Below, in pieces: positions 1 through 8,080 of a stretch of 64,000 bases of DNA (its first letter is position 1; each line of letters begins with the position of its first letter). The stretch comes from Pseudomonas tolaasii NCPPB 2192 (GTDB taxonomy: Bacteria > Pseudomonadota > Gammaproteobacteria > Pseudomonadales > Pseudomonadaceae), in contig NZ_PHHD01000001.1 in the NCBI RefSeq assembly GCF_002813445.1, positions 620,001-684,000 of the forward strand, written 5' to 3'. The notes beneath the pieces were generated by a model, which worked only from the letters and a program-made list of their open reading frames with translations, had not been told where the DNA came from and ran no database searches. The position numbers were made by a program, and so were the translations under genes.

Positions 1-659
1 AACATGGTGCGAATTGCCGGGTTGTCCTTGCCGCGCAGCAAGTGCCAGGCCGCCGACGAGCCGACGAAGAACGCGGTCGCCACAAAGGCCGCCGTGGCCA
101 TGTGCGCCAGGCGATAGGGGAACGAGGGGTTGAAGACCACAGCGAACCAGTCGGTCGGAATCACGCGGCCATCAATGATTTCAAAGCCCTGGGGCGTCTG
201 CATCCAGCTGTTGGACGACAGGATCCAGAAGGTCGAAATCAATGTACCCACCGCCACCATCACGGTGGAGAAGAAGTGCAGCTTGCGCCCCACCTTGTTC
301 CAGCCGAACAGCATGACCCCGAGGAAACCAGCCTCCAGGAAGAAGGCCGTGAGCACTTCATAGGTCAGAAGCGGCCCGGTGACGGCGCCGGCGAAGTCCG
401 AGAAACGGCTCCAGTTGGTGCCGAACTGATAGGCCATGACCAGGCCCGAGACCACGCCCATGCCGAAGTTGACGGCAAAGATCTTCGACCAGAAATGGTA
501 GAGGTCACGGTAGGTGTCGTTGTGCGTCTTGAGCCACAAGCCTTCCAGCACCGCAAGGTAACTGGCCAGGCCGATGGTGATCGCCGGGAACAGGATGTGG
601 AAAGAGATGGTGAACGCGAATTGAATTCGGGCGAGATCTAGCGCCTCCAAACCGAACAT
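1..659 (-). CDS. cioA: Cyanide-insensitive quinol oxidase subunit I (CydA/CioA family), 5' part only
   Basis: The reading frame runs off the left edge, so only about the first 219 residues are visible. It starts at ATG 659 behind a good AGGAAG ribosome site. The product begins MFGLEALDLARIQFAFTISF and has the heme-binding His21 of the CydA family (FHILFP), the glutamate-containing helix FFLEAGFLGVMLFGW and the second conserved His in FPYRLAHM. The family is the large di-heme subunit of the inner-membrane bd-type quinol:O2 oxidase. The SNSWMQTPQGFEIIDG stretch and the genus suggest the cyanide-insensitive CioA branch; that subtype is inferred. The CioB subunit should follow to the left, outside the window. 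A perfect ANR/FNR box lies 159 bases upstream. Confidence 0.9.
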   Translation of the reverse strand, partial: MFGLEALDLARIQFAFTISFHILFPAITIGLASYLAVLEGLWLKTHNDTYRDLYHFWSKIFAVNFGMGVVSGLVMAYQFGTNWSRFSDFAGAVTGPLLTYEVLTAFFLEAGFLGVMLFGWNKVGRKLHFFSTVMVAVGTLISTFWILSSNSWMQTPQGFEIIDGRVIPTDWFAVVFNPSFPYRLAHMATAAFVATAFFVGSSAAWHLLRGKDNPAIRTM

Positions 660-817
660 AAGTCTTCCTCTGTCAGGTAATACCGGCTGCTGGCTGGGAG
701 CCTGCACCCACTGCCCCCACGGATATGGAGTGTGGCGAATTCAAATTCGTTTCTTTTTTAACCAGCTACGTGGGGAATCTGGCCTTTTGGGCCGCCAGAA
801 CAATCCCGGGGCCGGTT

Positions 818-831
818 TTGATCTGGATCAA
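818..831. promoter_or_regulatory. Perfect ANR/FNR box between cioA and an MFS gene
   Basis: TTGATCTGGATCAA matches the TTGAT-N4-ATCAA consensus in both half sites. It lies 159 bases from the cioA start and 148 bases from the divergent MFS start, so position alone does not assign it. Repression of cioAB by ANR at low oxygen is known from P. aeruginosa, which makes cioA the likelier target (inference). Apart from the direct repeats at 912-934, the rest of the 660-978 gap shows no gene and no other clear site. Confidence 0.75.
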
Positions 832-911
832 GCATTGCTGAAAGAGTAGTCCCATTTTCGACCGAGGGTCGTGTGGTCCTTTGCCGCGTGACAGACTGCC
901 TCAGCTCAGTT

Positions 912-943
912 GTTGCAACTATCTGTTACAACTTAGTGATAAT
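912..943 (+). promoter_or_regulatory. Direct repeats and possible -10 element upstream of the MFS gene
   Basis: GTTGCAACTA (912-921) and GTTACAACTT (925-934) form a direct repeat with a 13-base period. GTTGCAAC is itself a perfect palindrome. A sigma70-like GATAAT lies at 938-943, 35 bases before the ATG. The arrangement looks like a repressor site overlapping a promoter, but no regulator gene is adjacent. Confidence 0.3.
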
Positions 944-978
944 CTCGGCGCTCCCTCCGGCCCTGACCAGAATTTCCG

Positions 979-2217
979 ATGCCTAGTGAACCCGCGTTGC
1001 TGTTGCGTCACCACCGCCCTTTCATCGCGTTCTGGCTGGCGCGCATCTTCACCGCCAGCGGCTTCCAGATGCTCACCGTGGCCATCGGCTGGAACCTCTA
1101 CCAACTGACCGGCAACGTGCTGGACCTGGGCCTTGTCGGCCTGGTGGAGTTTGTTCCGCGTGTGCTGTTCATGTTGCACACGGGCCACGTAGCCGACCGT
1201 TATGACCGGCGCAAGGTTGCCGCCATCTGCCAGACCTTGCAGGCGCTGATCGCGCTGTCCCTGGCCATCGGCGGCCTGACCGGCCACGTGACCCGCGAGA
1301 TGATCTTCATCCTCGCCTTCCTGCTGGGCGCCGCGCGCTCCTTTGAAATGCCCACCACCCAAGCCCTGCTGCCGAGCATCGTGCCCACCGCGCTGTTCCC
1401 GCGCGCCGTGGCATCGTCGCAGTCCGCCCAGCAACTGGCCACTATCGTTGCGCCCGCACTGGGCGGTTTGCTCTATGCGTTCGGCAGCGTGTGGGTGTAC
1501 GGCCCGACCGTTGCGCTGTACCTGATCGCCTGCGTGCTGACCCTCAACCTGCCCGCGCGCCAGACGCCACTGAACAAAGCCAAGGCGACCATGGATTCGC
1601 TGCTGGCCGGCATCCGCTTCATTCGCAGCCGCCCGGACATCCTCGGCGCCATCTCCCTCGACCTGTTCGCCGTGCTGCTGGGCGGCGCCACCGCGTTGCT
1701 GCCGGTGTTCGCTAAAGACATCCTGCTGACCGGCGCCTGGGGCCTGGGCTTGTTGCGCTCGGCACCGGCGGTGGGGGCGTTACTGATGTCGCTGTGGCTG
1801 GCACGGTTCTCGGTAGACCGCCATGTGGGCCGCGTGATGTTCACTGCCGTCGGCGTGTTTGGCGTGGCAACCATTGCCTTTGGCCTGTCGACATCGTTCT
1901 GGTTTTCAATGGCGGTGCTGGTGGTGCTGGGCGCGGCGGACATGATCAGCATGGTGATCCGCGCGTCTTTCGTGCAGCTGGAAACCCCGGACGAAATGCG
2001 CGGGCGCGTGAGTGCGGTCAACGGCCTGTTTATCGGCGCGTCGAATCAGCTGGGCGAATTTGAATCCGGCATCACGGCCCACTGGTTCGGCACCGTACCC
2101 GCCGTGGTCATGGGCGGCATCGGTACGCTGGTGGTCACCGGAGTGTGGATCAAGCTGTTCCCGACCCTGGCCAACCGCGACCGCATGCATGTGCCGGTGG
2201 AAGAAAGCAAAGCCTGA
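979..2217 (+). CDS. MFS transporter, exporter-like (EntS/MFS_3 type)
   Basis: A 412-residue polytopic protein with about 12 hydrophobic segments. The first loop carries the MFS signature-like GHVADRYDRRKV (about residues 70-81), which places it in the major facilitator superfamily. The overall pattern (N-terminal FIAFWLARIFTASGFQML, later LLRSAPAVGALLMSLWLAR and ETPDEMRGRVSAVNGLFIG) is that of the MFS_3 group that includes the enterobactin exporter EntS; the substrate cannot be read from sequence. No strong ribosome site precedes ATG 979. The gene is divergent from cioA and convergent with the aldehyde oxidoreductase operon, from which a repeat hairpin separates it. Confidence 0.85.
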   Translation: MPSEPALLLRHHRPFIAFWLARIFTASGFQMLTVAIGWNLYQLTGNVLDLGLVGLVEFVPRVLFMLHTGHVADRYDRRKVAAICQTLQALIALSLAIGGLTGHVTREMIFILAFLLGAARSFEMPTTQALLPSIVPTALFPRAVASSQSAQQLATIVAPALGGLLYAFGSVWVYGPTVALYLIACVLTLNLPARQTPLNKAKATMDSLLAGIRFIRSRPDILGAISLDLFAVLLGGATALLPVFAKDILLTGAWGLGLLRSAPAVGALLMSLWLARFSVDRHVGRVMFTAVGVFGVATIAFGLSTSFWFSMAVLVVLGAADMISMVIRASFVQLETPDEMRGRVSAVNGLFIGASNQLGEFESGITAHWFGTVPAVVMGGIGTLVVTGVWIKLFPTLANRDRMHVPVEESKA

Positions 2218-2239
2218 GTTGCGGGTGAAACGGGGTAAA

Positions 2240-2328
2240 TGTGGGAGCGGGCTTGCCCGCGATGGCGGTGTATCAGTTGACAGGTGAGGGGCTGGCCCAC
2301 CGCTATCGCAGGCAAGCCAGCTCCCACA
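2240..2328. repeat. Paired REP-like repeat (family A, head-to-head arms)
   Basis: Two inverted arms, TGTGGGAGCGGGCTTGCCCG and the complement of TGTGGGAGCTGGCTTGCCTG, enclose a short spacer. This is the commonest intergenic repeat in the window. Here it sits between two convergent genes, where the hairpin could also stop transcription. Confidence 0.85.
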
Positions 2329-2356
2329 CTTGATCTTCAGTGTCTGGAAGGCCGGG

Positions 2357-4540
2357 TTACAGCACCTTGTCCAGGGTGATCGGGAAGTCCCTCACCCGCT
2401 TGCCGGTGGCATGGTAAATCGCATTCGCCACCGCCGCCGCCACCCCGACAATGCCGATTTCTCCCACGCCCTTGGAACCCAGAGCGTTGACGATCTCGTC
2501 GTGTTCTTCAACGAATACCACGTCAATGTCGCCGATATCGGCATTTACCGGGATGTGGTACTCGGCCAGGCTGTGGTTCATGTAGCGGCCCAGTTGATGA
2601 TCGATCTGGGTTTCTTCGTGCAACGCCATCCCGATCCCCCACACCACGCCGCCGAGAATCTGGCTGCGCGCCATTTTCGGGTTGACCACTCGCCCGGCCG
2701 CAATCGCACTGACCACGCGGCTGACCTTGATGGTGCCCAGGTCTTCATCCACACGCACTTCAACGAACACCGCCGAGTGAGTGGCGGTGGCGTAGCCGTC
2801 GCGCTTTTTGTCCGGCTTGCTGTCGACTTGCACTTCCAATGCCTCTTCACCGGCGTCCTTGACCAATTGCGCCAACGACACGCTGACGCTGCCGGCATGC
2901 ACCTGCCCCGCTTCGAACCGCACGGTTTTGGCGTCCTTGAATACCGGGTAGGTTTGCCGCGCGATGCTCAACAGTTTCGCCGTCAACGCTTCGCACGCTT
3001 GCTGCACCGCAGTGCCGACCGATGACACGGTAAACGAGCCGCCCTGCAAAGGAGCGGTCGGCAATGAGGAGTCGCCGAGCAGGAACACCACGTCCTCGAC
3101 ACGGACGCCGCTGGCCTGCGCGGCGATCTGGGTCATCACCGTATAGGTACCGGTGCCGATATCGGTGGTGGCGCTGCTGACCGTCAACTGGCCCTGCGCA
3201 TCAATGCGCGCCCTGGCGCTGGCCTTCATCTGCATGGCTTCCCACACACCGCCGGCCATGCCCCAGCCGATCAACTGGCGACCCTCGCGCATGCTGCGCG
3301 GCTCCGGGTTGCGCTGGCTCCAGCCGAAACGTTCGGCACCTTCGCTGTAACATTCGCGCAGGGCTTTGCTCGACCAGGGCTTGTCTTCGGTCTGGTTGCG
3401 TTCGGCATAATTGATCAGGCGCAGCTGCACCGGGTCCATGCCCAGCGCGCAGGCGAGTTCGTCCATCGCGCATTCCAGGCCGATCACGCCCAACGCAGCG
3501 CCGGGCGCGCGCATGTCCAGGGGCGTGAACACATCCAGCGGCACCAGTTTGTAAGTGAGCTGCACGTTGTCGCACTGATAGAGCATGCCGCTCCACTCGA
3601 CCACATGCTCGCTGAAGTCTTCGAAGCGAGATGTCTGGCCAATCGCCGTATGCCCCAGCGCAAGCAGGCGACCGTTGGCGGCAGCGCCCATTTGCAAACG
3701 TTGCAAGGTGCGCGGTCGGTAGCCGAAGGTGAACATTTGCTGGCGGGTCAGGGTCACGCGCACTGAACGTTTGAGCGCCAACGCCGCCATCACCGCAAGC
3801 GGCAGTTGATACTGCGGGCGCAGGCCCGAGCCGAAGGCGCCGCCGACGAATGCGGCGAAAATCCGCACCTGGCTTTTGTCCAGGCCGAAGACTTTTTGCA
3901 CATAGGCCTGGCAATTCTGCGGGCCCTGGGTTTTGTCGTGGATATGCAAGGTGCCGTCGGGCTGATACAGCACGGTACTGGCATGGGGCTCCATCGGGTT
4001 GTGGTGTTCGATGGGAGTGCTGTAGTGCACGTCAAGGCTGACCGCGGCAGCGGACCATTCGGCCTGGAAGTTGCCGCGCGGGGCGGGCGGGGTCTGGGGC
4101 GACGGGTGCGCCTGTTCCTGCATCGCCAGCAAGTCGGTTTCAAAGGCTTCGCTGTCGTATTCGATTTCCACCAACGAGCCGGCGTGTCGCGCCAGCTCGA
4201 GGTTGTCGGCAATCACCAGGGCCAGGGGCTGGCCGCTGTAGAGCACGCGGTCGTTATACAGGGGGCGAAAGGGCGAGCCGTCGGCGGCATCGGCGTCGGC
4301 AAAGGCGTCATCGTAACTGGCGAGTTGGGGCCGGTTGAGGTGGTCGAGCACCATCACAACACCCGGCAACGCCAGTGCTTTGGAGGCATCAATGCTGACG
4401 ATGCGCCCTTTGGCGATGGTGCTGGAGACGACGCTGCCATGGAGCAGGCCTTGTTCGGGAAACTCACCGGCATACCGCGCCTGGCCGGTGACCTTGAGCA
4501 GACCGTCGACCCGGTCCAACGGTTTGCCGATAGCGGTCAT
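2357..4540 (-). CDS. paoC: Molybdopterin-binding subunit of an aldehyde oxidoreductase (PaoC/YagR-like)
   Basis: A 727-residue large subunit of the xanthine dehydrogenase family. Visible markers are the cofactor-binding GGAFGSG loop at residues 233-239 and the C-terminal catalytic glutamate, Glu694, in GSKGVGEIG. E. coli PaoC oxidises aromatic and other aldehydes to acids using a molybdenum-cytosine-dinucleotide cofactor. The gene overlaps the FAD-subunit gene by 4 bases (ATGA), so the three subunits are translationally coupled. No paoD/xdhC-type cofactor-insertion chaperone follows: the next gene is the opposite-strand MFS. Substrate is inferred from family only; isoquinoline or nicotinate oxidation would be alternatives. 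Confidence 0.85.
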   Translation of the reverse strand: MTAIGKPLDRVDGLLKVTGQARYAGEFPEQGLLHGSVVSSTIAKGRIVSIDASKALALPGVVMVLDHLNRPQLASYDDAFADADAADGSPFRPLYNDRVLYSGQPLALVIADNLELARHAGSLVEIEYDSEAFETDLLAMQEQAHPSPQTPPAPRGNFQAEWSAAAVSLDVHYSTPIEHHNPMEPHASTVLYQPDGTLHIHDKTQGPQNCQAYVQKVFGLDKSQVRIFAAFVGGAFGSGLRPQYQLPLAVMAALALKRSVRVTLTRQQMFTFGYRPRTLQRLQMGAAANGRLLALGHTAIGQTSRFEDFSEHVVEWSGMLYQCDNVQLTYKLVPLDVFTPLDMRAPGAALGVIGLECAMDELACALGMDPVQLRLINYAERNQTEDKPWSSKALRECYSEGAERFGWSQRNPEPRSMREGRQLIGWGMAGGVWEAMQMKASARARIDAQGQLTVSSATTDIGTGTYTVMTQIAAQASGVRVEDVVFLLGDSSLPTAPLQGGSFTVSSVGTAVQQACEALTAKLLSIARQTYPVFKDAKTVRFEAGQVHAGSVSVSLAQLVKDAGEEALEVQVDSKPDKKRDGYATATHSAVFVEVRVDEDLGTIKVSRVVSAIAAGRVVNPKMARSQILGGVVWGIGMALHEETQIDHQLGRYMNHSLAEYHIPVNADIGDIDVVFVEEHDEIVNALGSKGVGEIGIVGVAAAVANAIYHATGKRVRDFPITLDKVL

Positions 4541-5526
4541 GGGCGTTCTCCTGCGACGGCGGCGTCGCTCAGGGCACGAATGATTGCGCGACGCGCCAGT
4601 TTGATCTTGAAGCCGTTGTGCGCCAGTGGCTCGGCGTCTTGCAACATGGCGTCGGCGGCATTGCTGAAGGCTTCGCGGCTGACCACTTGACCGATCAGCG
4701 AGGCTTCCACCGCGCGGTCACGCCAGGGTTTGTGGGCAACGCCACCCAGGGCCAAACGCGCGTCGATGATGGTGTCGCCGTCCAACGCCAGTGCGGCGGC
4801 GACGGACACCAGCGCAAAGGCGTAGGACGCGCGGTCACGGATTTTCAAATAGTGACTGTGGCGCGCCAAATGGTCGGCGGGCAACTCGATGGCGGTAATC
4901 AATTCATCGTCGGCCAGCAAGTTATCGCGCTGCGGTGCATCGGCAGGCAAACGGTGGAAGTCGGCAAATTCGATGATGCGCGCACCGCCGCGCCCCTCCA
5001 CGTGCACCCGCGCCTGCAACGCCGCCAGCGCTACGCACATGTCCGATGGGTGCGTGGCCACGCACTGTTCGCTGGCACCGAGGATCGCGTGGATGCGATT
5101 CAAGCCCGTGCGCGCCGGGCAACCACTGCCAGGGACGCGTTTGTTGCACGGTACGGTGGCGTCATAAAAGTAATAGCAACGGGTCCGCTGCAACAGGTTA
5201 CCGCCGGTGCTGGCCATGTTGCGCAGTTGCGGTGAGGCACCGGCGAGGATTGCCTGGGAGAGCAACGGATAACGCTGTTCGATCAGCGGGTGCCAGGCCA
5301 GGTCGGCGTTGCTGACCAGCGCACCGATCATCACCCCGCCATCGGCGGTTTCTTCAACGCCCCGCAGCGGCAGGCCCGTGATGTCGATCAGGTGTTCGGG
5401 GCGGCTGATGTTTTCTTTCATCAGGTCCAGCAGGTTGGTGCCCCCGGCTATAAAGCGCGAAGCGGCGCTGCTCAGGTGCACGGCCTCCCGCACATCGGCC
5501 GGCTTGCTGTACTGGAAGGGGTTCAT
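4537..5526 (-). CDS. paoB: FAD-binding subunit of the aldehyde oxidoreductase (PaoB/YagS-like)
   Basis: A 329-residue medium subunit that passes electrons from the iron-sulfur subunit to FAD. The FAD-binding loop AGGTNLLDLM is at residues 27-36. Four cysteines (Cys117, Cys127, Cys136, Cys155) lie in the insertion RTRCYYF...PCNKRVPGSGC...SEQC, the arrangement that in E. coli PaoB binds an extra [4Fe-4S] cluster. That feature separates this branch from ordinary xanthine dehydrogenase FAD subunits. The gene overlaps both neighbours by 4 bases, consistent with one polycistronic message. Confidence 0.88.
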   Translation of the reverse strand: MNPFQYSKPADVREAVHLSSAASRFIAGGTNLLDLMKENISRPEHLIDITGLPLRGVEETADGGVMIGALVSNADLAWHPLIEQRYPLLSQAILAGASPQLRNMASTGGNLLQRTRCYYFYDATVPCNKRVPGSGCPARTGLNRIHAILGASEQCVATHPSDMCVALAALQARVHVEGRGGARIIEFADFHRLPADAPQRDNLLADDELITAIELPADHLARHSHYLKIRDRASYAFALVSVAAALALDGDTIIDARLALGGVAHKPWRDRAVEASLIGQVVSREAFSNAADAMLQDAEPLAHNGFKIKLARRAIIRALSDAAVAGERP

Positions 5527-6032
5527 TGTTCACCTCCCAACACCACGTCTTCAATGGCATCGCGGATATTGCTGTAGGCGCCGCAGCGGCACAGGTTGCC
5601 GCTCATCAACTCCTGGATTTGCGCGGTGTCCGTCGCGCGGCCTTCATTGGCCAGGCCGACGGCGGAGCAGATCTGCCCGGGCGTGCAATAGCCGCACTGG
5701 AAGGCGTCATGTTTGATGAAGGCTTGTTGCATCGGGTGCAGCACGTCGCCGTCGGCCAGGCCTTCGATGGTGGTCAACTCGGCACCGTCGCACATCACCG
5801 CCAGGGTCAGGCAAGCATTGACACGCTTGCCATCACGCAACACGGTGCAGGCACCGCATTGGCCGTGGTCGCAGCCTTTTTTGCTGCCGACCAGGTCGAG
5901 TCTCTCGCGCAGCAAATCGAGGAGCGTGGTCCAGGGCAACACATCCAGTTGGCGTTCCTGGCCATTGAGGGTCAGACGGATCGGGTGGCTGGCGAACGGG
6001 GTGGCCGCCGCGCCATTGGAAGTTGCACTCAT
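5523..6032 (-). CDS. paoA: [2Fe-2S] subunit of the aldehyde oxidoreductase (PaoA/YagT-like)
   Basis: A 169-residue small subunit, first gene of the operon. The N-terminal ferredoxin-type cluster uses Cys54, Cys59, Cys62 and Cys74 (CDHGQCGAC). The C-terminal cluster uses Cys113, Cys116, Cys148 and Cys150 (CGYC...CRC). I chose ATG 6032, which has GAGG six bases upstream, rather than GTG 6038, whose ribosome site is poor. E. coli PaoA carries a Tat signal and the enzyme is periplasmic. Here the N-terminus (MSATSNGAAATPFASHPIRL) has no twin arginine or hydrophobic segment, so this complex is probably cytoplasmic. Confidence 0.88.
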   Translation of the reverse strand: MSATSNGAAATPFASHPIRLTLNGQERQLDVLPWTTLLDLLRERLDLVGSKKGCDHGQCGACTVLRDGKRVNACLTLAVMCDGAELTTIEGLADGDVLHPMQQAFIKHDAFQCGYCTPGQICSAVGLANEGRATDTAQIQELMSGNLCRCGAYSNIRDAIEDVVLGGEQ

Positions 6033-6128
6033 AAACACCTCACGGGTTGGTGTACCGCTGCGGCGTTCAGGAAAGTCGCCGTCTCAGGGGTACGACTTCC
6101 CGGGGTTATGAGCGTTCAAGGGGATTGA

Positions 6129-6575
6129 TCAGCGGATATTGAGCAGCGTCGACAAGGTGTTGCGCGGCGGGTTGATGGACGAGTTGCTGTATTGGAACCA
6201 GCCCTGGGCCTCGACATTCAGGTCAAACACATAGATGTAGCCCATCAAGGTGCCGGCGCCACTGCAGGCTTCGCTAACGTTGCCGACCTGGCACACCGCC
6301 GTGCGCTGGCCATTCAACACCGCGCCATTGAAGAGGCCGACCGGGTTATTCCCCAGGCCCACTTCCATCACCGATACCTTGGTGGGGCCGCGGTGCGTAC
6401 ACATCGCGGTGTCCTGCGCGCGCTCGGGAATGGTTTCCGTGCAACCGGCCGACTCAACCTTGAACACGCGCACCTCGCTCAAGGGCGGTGCAGTGGCGCC
6501 CCACGCCGGTGCTGCGCCGAGCCACAGGCTGATACTGGCGATCAGAGCTAGACTCCACGCGTTGGCTTTTTTCAT
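6129..6575 (-). CDS. Small secreted protein, possibly DUF4879/YolA-like
   Basis: A 148-residue protein starting at ATG 6575. It opens with a Sec signal peptide (MKKANAWSLALIASISLWLG, cleavage likely after AWG or GATA). The longer in-frame extension to 6653 would place this signal in the interior, so the short start is preferred. The mature part has four cysteines and the stretches KVSVMEVGLGNNPVGLFNGA and YIYVFDLNVEAQGWFQYSN, which recall the YolA/DUF4879 family of small exported proteins; that match is from memory and is weak. It lies just upstream of the paoABC-like operon on the same strand but 96 bases away, so co-transcription is uncertain. Function is unknown. Confidence 0.65.
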   Translation of the reverse strand: MKKANAWSLALIASISLWLGAAPAWGATAPPLSEVRVFKVESAGCTETIPERAQDTAMCTHRGPTKVSVMEVGLGNNPVGLFNGAVLNGQRTAVCQVGNVSEACSGAGTLMGYIYVFDLNVEAQGWFQYSNSSINPPRNTLSTLLNIR

Positions 6576-6731
6576 GCTGTCGATGACCCTGAATTGAACG
6601 TCGGCGCAGTATGCCTCAAGGCCATGGCCTACAAAACCAACCCCGTGCGCCACATGGCCTCGGCTGCTGGTATGATGCGCCGCTTTTTCCGATCCTCTCT
6701 GAAACCACAGGCGCTTGGCGCAGTTTGTGCT

Positions 6732-6771
6732 TTGACTTAGAGGTCAACAAATAACGACGCAAGATAGCGTC
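6732..6771 (+). promoter_or_regulatory. Operator-like palindrome and small hairpin before the purine permease gene
   Basis: TTGACTTAGAGGTCAA (6732-6747) is a near-perfect palindrome, and GACGC-aagata-GCGTC (6756-6771) forms a small hairpin directly before the AGGGAG ribosome site. They could control transcription and translation of the permease-trmA pair. No regulator gene is adjacent and no known riboswitch fold was recognised. Confidence 0.3.
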
Positions 6772-6784
6772 ACAGGGAGCCGGC

Positions 6785-8080
6785 ATGCTGGAAAAGCTGT
6801 TTCAACTCAAAGCACACAATACAAACGTGCGCACCGAGATTCTCGCGGGTATCACCACGTTCCTGGCCATGGCCTACATTCTGTTCGTGAACCCGAGCAT
6901 CCTCGGCGAAACCGGCATGGACAAGGGCGCAGTGTTCGTCGCCACCTGCCTGGCGGCCGCCATCGGTTCGACCGTGATGGGCCTGATCGCCAACTACCCG
7001 ATCGCCCTCGCGCCGGGCATGGGTCTCAACGCCTTCTTCACCTACACCGTCGTGCTGCACATGGGCCATACCTGGCAAGTGGCGCTGGGCGCGGTGTTCA
7101 TTTCGGCGGTGCTGTTCTTCCTGCTGTCGATCTTCCGTATCCGCGAGTGGATCATCAACAGCATTCCCCTGCCCCTGCGGTCGGCGATTGCCGCCGGTAT
7201 CGGCCTGTTCCTGGCGCTGATCGCGCTGCATAACGCCGGGATCGTGGTCAGCAACCCGGCCACCATGGTCGGCCTGGGCGACCTGAAACAACCGGCGCCG
7301 ATTCTCGCCACCCTTGGTTTCGCGCTGATCGTTGCGCTGGAAGCCCTGGCCGTGCGCGGCGCAGTGTTGATCGGCATCCTCGCCGTGACCATCGTTTCCA
7401 TCGCCCTGGGCTTCACCCCGTTCGGCGGCGTGACGTCGATGCCACCGTCCCTGGCCCCGACTTTCCTGCAGCTGGATATCAAAGGCGCGCTGGACATCGG
7501 CCTGGTCAGCGTGATTTTCGCTTTCCTGTTCGTGGACCTGTTCGACAACTCCGGCACCCTGATCGGCGTCGCCAAGCGCGCCGGCCTGATGGGCAAGGAC
7601 GGCCACATGCCGAAAATGGGCCGCGCGCTGATTGCCGACAGCACCGCCGCCATGGCCGGCTCCCTGCTGGGCACCTCGACCACCACCAGCTACATCGAAT
7701 CCGCCGCCGGCGTGAGCGCCGGTGGCCGTACCGGTTTGACCGCCATCGTGGTCGCGATCCTGTTTCTGCTGGCCCTGTTCTTCTCGCCACTGGCGGCCAG
7801 TGTTCCGGCCTTCGCCACCGCACCTGCGCTGCTGTTCGTGGCCGTGTTGATGACCCAGGGCCTGGCGGAAATCGACTGGGATGACATCACTGTTGCAGCG
7901 CCGGTGGTGATCACCGCCCTGGCGATGCCCTTCACTTACTCCATCGCCAACGGCATCGCCTTCGGTTTCATCGCCTGGACCGCCATCAAGCTGCTTTCGG
8001 GCCGCTACCGTGAGCTGAACCCGGCCCTGGTGATTCTGTCGATTCTGTTCGTGATCAAGCTGGGCTGGTTCAACGCATGA
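6785..8080 (+). CDS. Purine (adenine/guanine/hypoxanthine) permease, AzgA-like NCS2 family
   Basis: A 431-residue integral inner-membrane protein with roughly 12-14 hydrophobic helices. It begins MLEKLFQLKAHNTNVRTEIL and continues AGITTFLAMAYILFVNP, the hallmark opening of AzgA-type NCS2 transporters. The family motifs APGMGLNAFFTYTVV and FLFVDLFDNSGTLIGVAKRA are both present. Family members are proton-coupled importers of adenine, guanine or hypoxanthine; the exact substrate is not decidable here. ATG 6785 has an AGGGAG ribosome site. The gene overlaps trmA by 4 bases, so the two are translationally coupled. Confidence 0.9.
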   Translation: MLEKLFQLKAHNTNVRTEILAGITTFLAMAYILFVNPSILGETGMDKGAVFVATCLAAAIGSTVMGLIANYPIALAPGMGLNAFFTYTVVLHMGHTWQVALGAVFISAVLFFLLSIFRIREWIINSIPLPLRSAIAAGIGLFLALIALHNAGIVVSNPATMVGLGDLKQPAPILATLGFALIVALEALAVRGAVLIGILAVTIVSIALGFTPFGGVTSMPPSLAPTFLQLDIKGALDIGLVSVIFAFLFVDLFDNSGTLIGVAKRAGLMGKDGHMPKMGRALIADSTAAMAGSLLGTSTTTSYIESAAGVSAGGRTGLTAIVVAILFLLALFFSPLAASVPAFATAPALLFVAVLMTQGLAEIDWDDITVAAPVVITALAMPFTYSIANGIAFGFIAWTAIKLLSGRYRELNPALVILSILFVIKLGWFNA

